Below are positions 46,701 to 54,005 of a stretch of DNA of 64,000 bases, piece by piece (position 1 is the first letter of the stretch; each line of letters begins with the position of its first letter). This DNA comes from Chitinophagaceae bacterium. GTDB lineage: Bacteria > Bacteroidota > Bacteroidia > Chitinophagales > Chitinophagaceae. Made by a program: the position numbers and the translations under genes. The notes beneath the pieces are model-generated. The model made no database searches and was not told the origin of the DNA. It saw only the letters and a program-made list of their open reading frames with translations. Where the stretch lies: NCBI GenBank assembly GCA_947447265.1, contig CANFKC010000011.1:53138-117137 (forward strand). The letters are read 5' to 3'.

Positions 46701-49700
46701 TCAGTATGCCGACCCTGGAACTGCTTTGGTTCACAACTGCAATATCCGGCCTTCCATCCATATCGAAATCTGCTATGCAAAGGTCAATCGGAGCCGAGCC
46801 ACCTGTAGCGTAGTCAACCCTTGTAGCAAAAGAAATGCCCGAGCCGGTTGATGTATTACGGAATATTGAGATTTTGTTAGAAGCCGTAGAAGTATTGGCA
46901 ACAATAATATCCAGCCTTCCGTCGCCATCAATGTCAGCAATTTTCAGATAGTGCGGGCCAGATGCCGTTGCCAATGTAATTGGTGACGAGAATGTTGTTG
47001 ACGAGATTGATGCTGTGGCACTGACGTTTTTAAAAATAGAAATGCTATTAGGGCCGCTGTTGGTAACAACTACGTCAGGTTTACCATCTCCGTCAAGGTC
47101 GCCTACAGCAACACCAACCGGCGTTGCACCCGTAGAAAAAGTAACCATTGGCTTGAAGTTAACCGAATTAAGTGTGAGGCCGGTGGTTGTATATAATGGT
47201 GTAAATGTACTTTCGGAAATGGCAGTAAATCCAGATACACTATCCGTTACTTTAACTGGGCCGTAAGATGCATTAACTGGCACAATAACTGTTAACGAAC
47301 TGGTTGTACCACTAGTAACAGTTGCCCTTGTCGCACCAAAGAAAACTATATTTTGTGCAGCTGTGGCATTAAAGTGGGAGCCGGTTATAGTTACTGAGGA
47401 ACTTGTAAGGCCCTGCAGTGGGCTTATGCTTGTAATTGCAGGTACGGTAACCACCGTTATTGTTTTTGAAGCTGTACCAATAATGCCACAACTGTTTGTT
47501 ACAGAATAGATAAGGGTATCGGTACCCAGGCTCAGTGCCGTTACCGTACCGGTGCTGCTAACTGAGGCTACTGTTGTGTTGGTTACAGACCAGGTGCCAC
47601 CAGTGGTTGCATCTGTGTAGTTGGCTGTACCACCGTTTGCGATGGCCGCCGGACCAGTTATGGCAGCAACTGCTGTTGCGCCTATAAGTGTAATATTGCT
47701 GCCGTTATTGGTGCCGAACGTTGGCGTTGGTCCTGCATTGATCACCCTTATCCTGTAGCCTGTGCCCGCAGCTGTTCCGCTTGGTATAGTAGCAGTTATT
47801 GGTGATGTACTTCCGCTGCCTATAATAGCACTTGTAAAGTCTGTTGGGAATACTCCGGTCGGGCCTGAAAGCTGCACTTTGAATGTAGCGCTAAATGGAC
47901 CAACTGTAGTAAACGTAACATTAAAGGTGGAAGGCGTATTGCTACAATATGGACCATAAGTTGAAGCGCTTGTTGTGATAATAGGAGCCGCCGGCACAAC
48001 CTCGCCTGAGCTTAATTGCGTCGCCATGTAAATATTGCCTGAATTGTCGCGGAAGGTGATTTGTGCAAGTTGAGTTGTAGTCAATCCCGCGGCAGAACTA
48101 CCTACATAAATGCGGCCTTTTGTACCCGCAGTGCCATTATAGTTGCCGGTCCATTTGGTTATGAGCAAAGATTTTCCCGTTGTCCATGTTATTGCGCTGC
48201 TCGATGCAAACCTGATAAAATGGAGGGTATCACTACCCAGTTCAATTGTAGAATTATCGGTAAGTGCTATTGTGCCGAGGTTGTAGGTAACTGTTCGGCT
48301 AAGGCTGTCGGTGCTTAATGTGCCTCCGTTCAAGGTGTCGGGAGATGAAATGTTGGCCGTGGTGCCGTTTGACGGGTTGAGCCTCAATACACCTTCCGAA
48401 ACGGTTAAGCCTCCTGAAAAGTTACTACCCAGGCTGCTCAGTTTTAATGTGCCGTTACCAATTTTAACAACGGAACCACTACCGGTAATAGTACTAACCT
48501 GCGTTGCAGAAGGCCCGCCAAATTCGTTATAGCTTGTGATATTTATTATCAAGCGCGTTCCATTGAGTGTTAGTGTATTGCTTACGCTTGATGACGTAAA
48601 GCTGCTCGTTAGCCCGGTTATTGTTTGTAGCGCATTATTAAGTACCAGTGAGGTAGAGCCCGTTACCTGCGCCATAACCACTGGTCCGGCACAAAGTAGA
48701 GAGCCTGTATTTACCGTAACACGGCCACTGTTGATAACAGTTCCGCCTGACCAGCTATTTGATGTGCCAGACAGCGCCAGGTTGCCGGTTCCCACTTTTA
48801 CCAGTTGGCCGGCACCGCGTACATTGCCTGAAATGCCAAGGCTGCCAGCAGTACCCAAAACAGATATTGCGGCATCAGCAGCAAGGTTGATATCGCCACT
48901 CCAGGTATAGGCATTGCCGGAAAGGGTAGCCATTGCTCCTTTACCGGTAACAGAATAGTTATTGCCAAGTCCGCTAAGTGTGGTGAGAAAATTATTAGTA
49001 GCAAAATTACCGCCAGATGGTACGGCCAGGTATAACTGGCTGTTAGGATTTACCAGGATATTATTGCCGGTTATGTTATTTATGGCAGAGGTTACATCAA
49101 GCTCTAAAATGCCGTTTGATGTACCATCGCTGTTACCTACAGTAGTGCCGCCTGTAGCGGTATTAGCTGCACCCAACTTCAAAATTCCCCCGTTATTGCC
49201 TGTCGCTGCTGTCGCATCCCACGTGCCACCACCTAAAAAGGTTAAAGCTCCGGTTCCGCTCATAACACTGTTAATAGCAATACTGTTGCCGATACCGGTG
49301 GATGACCCTGCGCCGGTAAGCATTTTGCTTGCACCTGAACCAATATTTATACCAAGCGTGCTTCCGCCTGAACCCTGTGTGTTTTGTATGGTTAACCTTG
49401 AATTATTGGCCGAAAAATTTGCAAGAATTACATTGGGTACAGTAACCGTGGCACCCATAAAATTGAGTGTGCCGGGTGTTGAAGGCGAACTGTTACCAAA
49501 GAAGATATTGTTGGTTCTTGCTGCGCTTACATAGATGGCACCTACATTTACAGCGGAAGAAGCGGTATCCATATCCAGACCAATGCCAGTAACGGATGTT
49601 GTAGGGTTTGCATTAAATTGTGCTATAGCCGTGGAGCCGGGAATAAATCCTCCTGCCCAATTGCTGCCGTTCATCCATGCAGAACCGGTAGCGCTGCCCC

Positions 49701-49776
49701 AGATTACTTGTGCAGATACACGAGGCAGGAGCAAAGGAAGGATAAGTATGGTTAATAATAAGATTGCTTTCTTCAT
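43708..49776 (-). CDS. Giant T9SS surface protein: autotransporter-type repeats, VCBS/FG-GAP repeats, Ig-like array
   Basis: A 2022-residue secreted protein. Order from the N-terminus: signal peptide (KKAILLLTILILPLLLPRVSAQ region); an autotransporter-associated beta-helix region of about 550 residues rich in Gly, Ser and Thr (LVKVGTGNLALSG, VVKIGNGTLKLS); an Ig-like segment; one BIG2-like domain; one IPT/TIG domain (ITSISPLQGLTSSSVTITG); seven FG-GAP/VCBS repeats with DxDGDG-type calcium sites (such as DLDGDGKPD and DINGDGKTD); nine tandem Ig-like repeats of about 75-80 residues (ITGPSxxCxG..GGxWxxxN.. pattern); and a type A sorting domain (IKLYPNPNNGSFHF). Probably a surface adhesin or carbohydrate-binding scaffold (inference). 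I start at the ATG ending at 49776; an upstream in-frame ATG ends at 49833 but adds a non-signal-like extension. Confidence 0.85.
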   Translation of the reverse strand: MKKAILLLTILILPLLLPRVSAQVIWGSATGSAWMNGSNWAGGFIPGSTAIAQFNANPTTSVTGIGLDMDTASSAVNVGAIYVSAARTNNIFFGNSSPSTPGTLNFMGATVTVPNVILANFSANNSRLTIQNTQGSGGSTLGINIGSGASKMLTGAGSSTGIGNSIAINSVMSGTGALTFLGGGTWDATAATGNNGGILKLGAANTATGGTTVGNSDGTSNGILELDVTSAINNITGNNILVNPNSQLYLAVPSGGNFATNNFLTTLSGLGNNYSVTGKGAMATLSGNAYTWSGDINLAADAAISVLGTAGSLGISGNVRGAGQLVKVGTGNLALSGTSNSWSGGTVINSGRVTVNTGSLLCAGPVVMAQVTGSTSLVLNNALQTITGLTSSFTSSSVSNTLTLNGTRLIINITSYNEFGGPSATQVSTITGSGSVVKIGNGTLKLSSLGSNFSGGLTVSEGVLRLNPSNGTTANISSPDTLNGGTLSTDSLSRTVTYNLGTIALTDNSTIELGSDTLHFIRFASSSAITWTTGKSLLITKWTGNYNGTAGTKGRIYVGSSAAGLTTTQLAQITFRDNSGNIYMATQLSSGEVVPAAPIITTSASTYGPYCSNTPSTFNVTFTTVGPFSATFKVQLSGPTGVFPTDFTSAIIGSGSTSPITATIPSGTAAGTGYRIRVINAGPTPTFGTNNGSNITLIGATAVAAITGPAAIANGGTANYTDATTGGTWSVTNTTVASVSSTGTVTALSLGTDTLIYSVTNSCGIIGTASKTITVVTVPAITSISPLQGLTSSSVTITGSHFNATAAQNIVFFGATRATVTSGTTSSLTVIVPVNASYGPVKVTDSVSGFTAISESTFTPLYTTTGLTLNSVNFKPMVTFSTGATPVGVAVGDLDGDGKPDVVVTNSGPNSISIFKNVSATASISSTTFSSPITLATASGPHYLKIADIDGDGRLDIIVANTSTASNKISIFRNTSTGSGISFATRVDYATGGSAPIDLCIADFDMDGRPDIAVVNQSSSRVGILRNISSPGTITAASFATAVTFSTGLTPFKIFARDLDNDGYTDIAVTNFSANTVSLFHNNITIGSISASTFSLATTLSGVNAPTGINGGDIDGDGKPELVVANSGASTISVFQNTNTTSGTISFGSNVDFITSIAPADIVVGDINGDGKTDIAVGNYSSNTISVFRNTATGGAITSSALATHVELATGTSPSDIVLTDIDGDGKADISVVNGGSASVSFLKNYPLPLIGAITGADSICVGSVLTLGNSVSGGAWLSTNLAIATVNATGTVTTLSSGVDTILYYTVAQGDTNYAAHPLTVDAHLIVSPISQPINALCIGAIMALTDSVPSGIWASSDTNIAFVNSTGYVSGRAVGAAIITYSITNTCGSSQDTVLVRVNPATGYVIGQISGLHGICIGSSTTYTDTTAAGTWTSNEPTVATVSVSGIVTGVSHGTAIITYGFTGGCGTYIDTQAITIDTVLHADSITGPSALCPGNIIPYLDAAGPGGVWTVNNSNASVASNGMLTALATGTDTLRYTISNTCGSSTGVKPITIGALPYAGNITGPSSVCPADTIFLADTVTGGVWLVTNLKGVLSSTGRFIGTVSGIDTVLYIFTNSCGSDTARAPITILPLPTAGTITGASSVCVGASITLHNTINGGSWSSLNSNASVIDSIVTGLVPGTDTIIYSLTTTCGTAVAIKKITVFGYPFVDTISGPSVLCTGSSVLLTDATPGGFWTKTNNRLSLTTGGIATGVAPGLDTVKYTLTVNGCASVATKEITVLPSTAGVIISPSSICAGTSITLRDTIPGGIWSSTNHASQLVDSVLTGTIAGVDTIRYSVTSSCGTVFVTKKITINPAPDAGQISGLNEVAISDTIILKSSVTGGYWQASTGNTVISAIGVLGGLKEGKDTILYVVTNICGKDTAYFPITISPTKKPGTITDIKLYPNPNNGSFHFNVLSKIDEPVSVVIANSVYQILSLTTTSSNTLSSVQLDNIANGIYYLSAVTSQGWHTIKFVIAR

Positions 49777-50000
49777 TTGGGTATAACGAAAATTAAATAT
49801 TTGTAACGACAAAATAAAAAACTGTTGACTCATTTTTCCACGCGCACAATTTCACTAGCCCTATTTATTTGGGTTCCTGGTTATTTAATAATAGTAATAT
49901 TCAAAGATAAAACATTTCAGCGACTTTTATAGACATGTGATGCGTATGATGTGTATAAGTGGGTAAAAACATTTTTCACGGCTAAAAGCATATAAAAACT

Positions 50001-50008
50001 TACTTTTG
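50001..50008 (+). promoter_or_regulatory. -7 box for the MauE-thioredoxin gene
   Basis: TACTTTTG ends 14 bp before the ATG at 50023. TTTC at 49975-49978 is a poor -33 match. Confidence 0.4.
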
Positions 50009-50022
50009 GCGCCATCGTATCT

Positions 50023-50946
50023 ATGAAACTCCCAGTTAAAATATTATTTATATTTCTTGCGCTGATTTATGGGGCATTGTTTATTTATTCTGCTTATACC
50101 AAAGCTTTCCCCATACAATCGTTTGAGTATACGCTGGTTGAATTTTTATATATGCCATGGTCGGTAGCCGCAGTTGCGTCCCGCTTTTTCATTGGTCTTG
50201 AAACAGGCCTCGGGGTTTTAATCGCTAGCAGTGTATTCGGTCAAAGTAAATGGGTACTTAAATTATCATCGCTTATTTTATTGATTTTCACTGGGTATCT
50301 TATATATCTCTGGGTATGGTATGGCAATGATGTTAACTGCGGTTGCTTTGGCGACGCCATACTCATGAGCCCGGCTGCTTCACTGGCGAAGAACGCAGTA
50401 TTATTAATATTAACATTTGTTATTTTGCGATATTATGATGGTTTAAGCTTCAAGAGGGCTCAAACGTCTTCTCTCGTGGTTTTGCTCATTGCGGTGGCAT
50501 CCCCGTTTTTCGTGCTCAGCATACCACCTGACCAACCTAACTGGCTCCGAAACAATGGTTATATGCTTAACCTTTCACCTTTGTATGCAAAAGAACATAG
50601 TCCCGTAGCCGTTGACCTACGGAAAGGGAAATACGTCGTTGCCTACCTAAGCCAGTCGTGCCAGCATTGCAGGTTGGCAGCTTATAAGATGCATCTAATG
50701 AAGCAAGCCAATCGCGATTTGCCGTTTTTCATGATTATCGGCGGTACAACGAGTGATCTTACTGAATTCTGGAAGGCAACCCAGGCGAGTAACATCCCTT
50801 ATACCCGGTTAGAGAAGGCTGATTTTTTGCGCAGCACGGGTGGGGTCTTTCCACTTATCGTTTTCGTAAACGATAGTAAAGTGGAAGCTAAAGCCGAATA
50901 TATTAACTTAAACCAAAAAGTTATAGAAGACTGGCTGCGAAAATAA
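50023..50946 (+). CDS. MauE/DoxX-like membrane domain fused to a thioredoxin-fold domain
   Basis: The first ~160 residues hold four membrane helices of the MauE (DoxX-like) type with the NCGCFGD motif (about 105-111). A linker follows, then a periplasmic thioredoxin-like domain with a C213-x-x-C216 redox pair (SQSCQHCRLAAY). MauE proteins pass electrons or assist disulfide formation, so this looks like a self-contained membrane-to-periplasm thiol oxidoreductase; its partner is unknown. It stands alone on the plus strand, divergent from the giant T9SS gene. Confidence 0.82.
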   Translation: MKLPVKILFIFLALIYGALFIYSAYTKAFPIQSFEYTLVEFLYMPWSVAAVASRFFIGLETGLGVLIASSVFGQSKWVLKLSSLILLIFTGYLIYLWVWYGNDVNCGCFGDAILMSPAASLAKNAVLLILTFVILRYYDGLSFKRAQTSSLVVLLIAVASPFFVLSIPPDQPNWLRNNGYMLNLSPLYAKEHSPVAVDLRKGKYVVAYLSQSCQHCRLAAYKMHLMKQANRDLPFFMIIGGTTSDLTEFWKATQASNIPYTRLEKADFLRSTGGVFPLIVFVNDSKVEAKAEYINLNQKVIEDWLRK

Positions 50947-51054
50947 ACACGCAGTTAATGGGTGAGGAGAGGGCTAATAAAATTATCACCTGCTACGAAA
51001 AAGAACACTATATTCTATTATCTTTACACTTTTCGAGAAACCAGCGAACTATAA

Positions 51055-52209
51055 ATGTCTGTGAAAATAAACCTCATTACAGAAATCACTAAAGATTACG
51101 ATGTAATTATTGCGGGAGCCGGCCCGGTGGGTTGCGTTATTGCCGAGCGCCTTGCGTCAGAGTTGGGATGGAAAGTGCTTCTTCTAGATAAAAGACACCA
51201 CATCGCGGGCAATTGCTTTGATACTAAACACGAATCTGGTGTATTGATTCATCGCTACGGTCCTCATTATTTCAGAACGAACAAAGAAGAATTACTGAAT
51301 TACCTTTCCCGTTTTACGGAATGGATACCTGGCAACTATATAGTTAAGAGTTCGGTAGGAGGTGAGTTATTCCCATTCCCTATTAACCTGCTTACACTTA
51401 GGCAATTTTTTAAGAATCCGAGCCTTACTGCTGATGAAGCTTCGGCTTTGCTGGAAGAAAAAAGGGAGCACATTGAGAGCCCTGCCAATTCGGAAGAGTT
51501 TGTACTTTCGAGGGTGGGTAAAGACATGTACGAATCATTTTATCTTGGTTATACCAAAAAGCAGTGGGATATTCATCCGAAGGACCTTGCTCCATCAGTT
51601 TGCGGCAGGATACCGGTAAGATTGAATGAAGATGAACGTTATGTAGACCACAAATACCAGGTTACGCCGGCGGCAGGTTTTACTCAAATGTTCAATAATA
51701 TGATCAGTAACCCGAATATCGATGTGATGCTCGATACTGACTATGCAGCAATAAAAAATACATTAAAGCCAAAGTTTGCCACCGTTTATACCGGCCAGAT
51801 AGATGAGTTTTTTGACTTTAAATTGGGCAAATTGCCTTGGAGGTCACTGGAATTCGAATTTAAAGAAGAAAATACGGAATTTGTTCAGCCATGCGTGCAG
51901 ATCAACTATCCGAATGAGCATGGTTACACCCGTACTGTTGAAATAAAGCATGTTACTGGTCAGCAACATCCGCATACTGTTATATCATATGAATATCCTC
52001 GTGCCGAAGGAGATCCTTATTATCCGATTCCACGTGAAGTTAATGCCGCACTATACGACAAATATAAAATACTCGCCGACGAGGCCACCGAAAAGGAAAA
52101 TGTTTACTTCTGTGGTAGGCTTGCTGAGTATAAGTATTTTAATACCGATGAGGTAATAGAGCGTGCATTCCATACTTTTAACCTTATCAAAAACCGCTAT
52201 GAGCATTAA
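51055..52209 (+). CDS. glf: UDP-galactopyranose mutase
   Basis: Glf converts UDP-galactopyranose to UDP-galactofuranose for cell-surface glycans, using reduced FAD. The 384-residue protein has the FAD-binding GAGPVGCVIAERLA near residues 21-34 and the YGPHYFRTN, PFPINLLTLRQFF and GYTKKQWDIHP blocks that define Glf. The active-site arginines and tyrosines lie in the CPNxY-type loops of the C-terminal half. It overlaps the next glycosyltransferase by 11 bp, so the two are co-translated. Confidence 0.94.
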   Translation: MSVKINLITEITKDYDVIIAGAGPVGCVIAERLASELGWKVLLLDKRHHIAGNCFDTKHESGVLIHRYGPHYFRTNKEELLNYLSRFTEWIPGNYIVKSSVGGELFPFPINLLTLRQFFKNPSLTADEASALLEEKREHIESPANSEEFVLSRVGKDMYESFYLGYTKKQWDIHPKDLAPSVCGRIPVRLNEDERYVDHKYQVTPAAGFTQMFNNMISNPNIDVMLDTDYAAIKNTLKPKFATVYTGQIDEFFDFKLGKLPWRSLEFEFKEENTEFVQPCVQINYPNEHGYTRTVEIKHVTGQQHPHTVISYEYPRAEGDPYYPIPREVNAALYDKYKILADEATEKENVYFCGRLAEYKYFNTDEVIERAFHTFNLIKNRYEH

Positions 52210-52918
52210 TAATTTGTGGGTGGTGATGCCTGTCTATAACGAAGAAGAGGCTATCACCAGTGTAATAGAAGAGTGGATACCCGCGCTTAACGCCACGAAA
52301 TTGAATTATACCCTTTGCATTTTAAACGATGGTTCAAAGGATGGCACCCTCGGGCTGTTGCGTAAGTTTGAAGGGCAATACCCAGCTATTAAGATAATAG
52401 ATAAGAAAAATTCTGGACATGGGCAAAGTTGCATCATGGGCTATAAGCTGGCACTTGATAATGGAGCCGACTGGATATTACAGATAGATTCCGACGGGCA
52501 GTGCGACCCGCAATACCTTCCGGCTGTAATTGCGATGTCTAGTGACAAGAATAAAGCCGTTTATGGTTTCAGGGAAACCCGTGATGACGGCACGCAACGT
52601 TACGTAGTATCTCGTTTTGTTACCTTGTTTACTTTTGTTGCAACCGGTCAATGGGTTAAAGATGCCAATGTACCTTATCGCCTTATTCATAAGTCTGTGA
52701 TGGAAAAAATAGTGGACAAAGTTCCTTCGGACTTCCATCTGGCCAATATTTTTGTGTCTGTACTCTCGAATAAAATGGCAAAGATCAAATGGGTAAATAT
52801 CCATTTCCGCGACCGCAGCGGAGGTTCTGCCAGTGTAAAAACTTTCTCTTTTGTAAAGCATGGTTTTAAGCTGTATAAGCAATTAAAAGAGGCCAGTAAA
52901 GGCGTTGGCACGCTGTAA
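52199..52918 (+). CDS. Family 2 glycosyltransferase
   Basis: This 239-residue GT-A enzyme begins NLWVVMPVYNEEEAITSVIEEW and has the DxD metal site ID97-S-D99 (IDSDGQCDPQYL). It lacks a C-terminal membrane domain, unlike dolichyl-phosphate mannose synthases. Its ATG overlaps the glf stop by 11 bp, so it probably uses or extends galactofuranose-containing glycan (inference). I reject an ATG at 52163, which would overlap glf much further and precede no conserved sequence. Confidence 0.85.
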   Translation: MSINNLWVVMPVYNEEEAITSVIEEWIPALNATKLNYTLCILNDGSKDGTLGLLRKFEGQYPAIKIIDKKNSGHGQSCIMGYKLALDNGADWILQIDSDGQCDPQYLPAVIAMSSDKNKAVYGFRETRDDGTQRYVVSRFVTLFTFVATGQWVKDANVPYRLIHKSVMEKIVDKVPSDFHLANIFVSVLSNKMAKIKWVNIHFRDRSGGSASVKTFSFVKHGFKLYKQLKEASKGVGTL

Positions 52919-53017
52919 TTTGTAATTGTTCATTTCATAATCGTTTGCTTCCGTTTCAATAATTACCTTCATTACAAGTTTCTAGTCTATTATTCACTCA
53001 ACCTGAAAAAGGCCCAG

Positions 53018-53374
53018 ATGAAGCTATATCAAAAGTCGTTATTCTTTAGCGTTTTCGTGTCAGCGATCTTGCTGCCCGCTGTTTGCAGTGCAAATAATGG
53101 ACTGAAAGCGTTGGGTGAGGTGATGGCTGAGATTATAGGAATACTTGCAGTTTCTTTGCTGGTCAGCCTCATATTTACGATTGGTAATTTAGTTTGGAAG
53201 AATAAGATTGTTCGCATTATTAGCGTCATCCTTTTGTTACCACAACTCGCCCTCGCACTGTTCATGCTGATCCTTTCGGGTGGCTTTTTTTTTAGCTTTT
53301 TCTATCTGGGTTTGGTGGGACTATTGTTCATAGCATTTCAGCTTTTTTTGATCTACAAGAGTATAAAGAAATAA
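53018..53374 (+). CDS. Small membrane protein, twin 1
   Basis: This 118-residue protein has a signal-like N-terminus (SAILLPAVCSA) and three further hydrophobic helices, ending in KSIKK. It aligns with the next gene (shared LxPxVCxA, IxxxILxxPQ and LIxKSxKK patterns). No named family is recognised. It lies 99 bp after the glycosyltransferase. Confidence 0.6.
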   Translation: MKLYQKSLFFSVFVSAILLPAVCSANNGLKALGEVMAEIIGILAVSLLVSLIFTIGNLVWKNKIVRIISVILLLPQLALALFMLILSGGFFFSFFYLGLVGLLFIAFQLFLIYKSIKK

Positions 53375-53511
53375 ATCGCGCAGAGTGCTATCGGTTCCGA
53401 GTCGCAAAGGTGAGTACAAATTTTTGCAGTAGATGCTACGTATCTACCGCATTTATTATTTTTACATTTCGTTCTCGGTTCCCTGTTTTGTCTAAAAGTA
53501 AACTGTTATTG

Positions 53512-53871
53512 ATGAAAAATATCTTTCGTATTGCTCTGTTGTTGGTTCCCGCTCTTATGCTTTTTCCCGGTGTTTGCCTTGCGCATAATTCGGTTAGCAT
53601 GGGCTACGGCATTCTATATTTGCTGGGGTCTATAGCTGCTGCGGTTGTAAATTTCCACCTTACAATAATAAATTATTATATAAAGAAAAGGTGGCTGCGC
53701 ATTCTTACGATTATTTTGATTTTTCCGCAGTTTTGGTTGCTTTACTTTTTTGGAATGGCTGGTGGGTCTTATAATCTATGGATTATCGGTGGCACTATTT
53801 TAGAAGTGTTTTTGATAATTAAAAGCGTTAAAAAGAATGAAGTAGACGAAACCGTGGATAATCAGGGCTAG
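53512..53871 (+). CDS. Small membrane protein, twin 2
   Basis: This 119-residue protein has a signal-like N-terminus ending FPGVCLA and three hydrophobic helices, then a Lys-rich and acidic tail (KSVKKNEVDETVDNQ). It is a diverged paralogue of the previous gene. I use ATG 53512 because the signal peptide starts there; a longer frame upstream is not conserved. Function unknown. Confidence 0.6.
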   Translation: MKNIFRIALLLVPALMLFPGVCLAHNSVSMGYGILYLLGSIAAAVVNFHLTIINYYIKKRWLRILTIILIFPQFWLLYFFGMAGGSYNLWIIGGTILEVFLIIKSVKKNEVDETVDNQG

Positions 53872-53987
53872 AATGCTATTTCTGGCAAAAATCAGGTTCG
53901 TTTCTCCGCTCACAATAATTGCTGCGTAAATGTGTTAATATTTGAGAAGGCATAGCGATAATTAGAATGTTCCGTCGCTTTACTATG

Positions 53988-53995
53988 TATATTTG
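53988..53995 (+). promoter_or_regulatory. -7 box for the dikinase/VTC/DUF4956 operon
   Basis: TATATTTG ends 10 bp before the ATG at 54006. No good -33 box is visible at 19-20 bp. The mRNA would have a very short leader. Confidence 0.45.
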
Positions 53996-54005
53996 AAATA
54001 CAATA

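Noticed and set aside
43772..49786. Long plus-strand frames opposite the giant T9SS gene
   Set aside because: A Thr/Ser/Gly-rich coding strand leaves its antisense frames open; none has a signal, motif or promoter.
52163..52198. Upstream ATG for the glycosyltransferase
   Set aside because: It would overlap glf by 47 bp and add residues not found at the start of GT2 enzymes.
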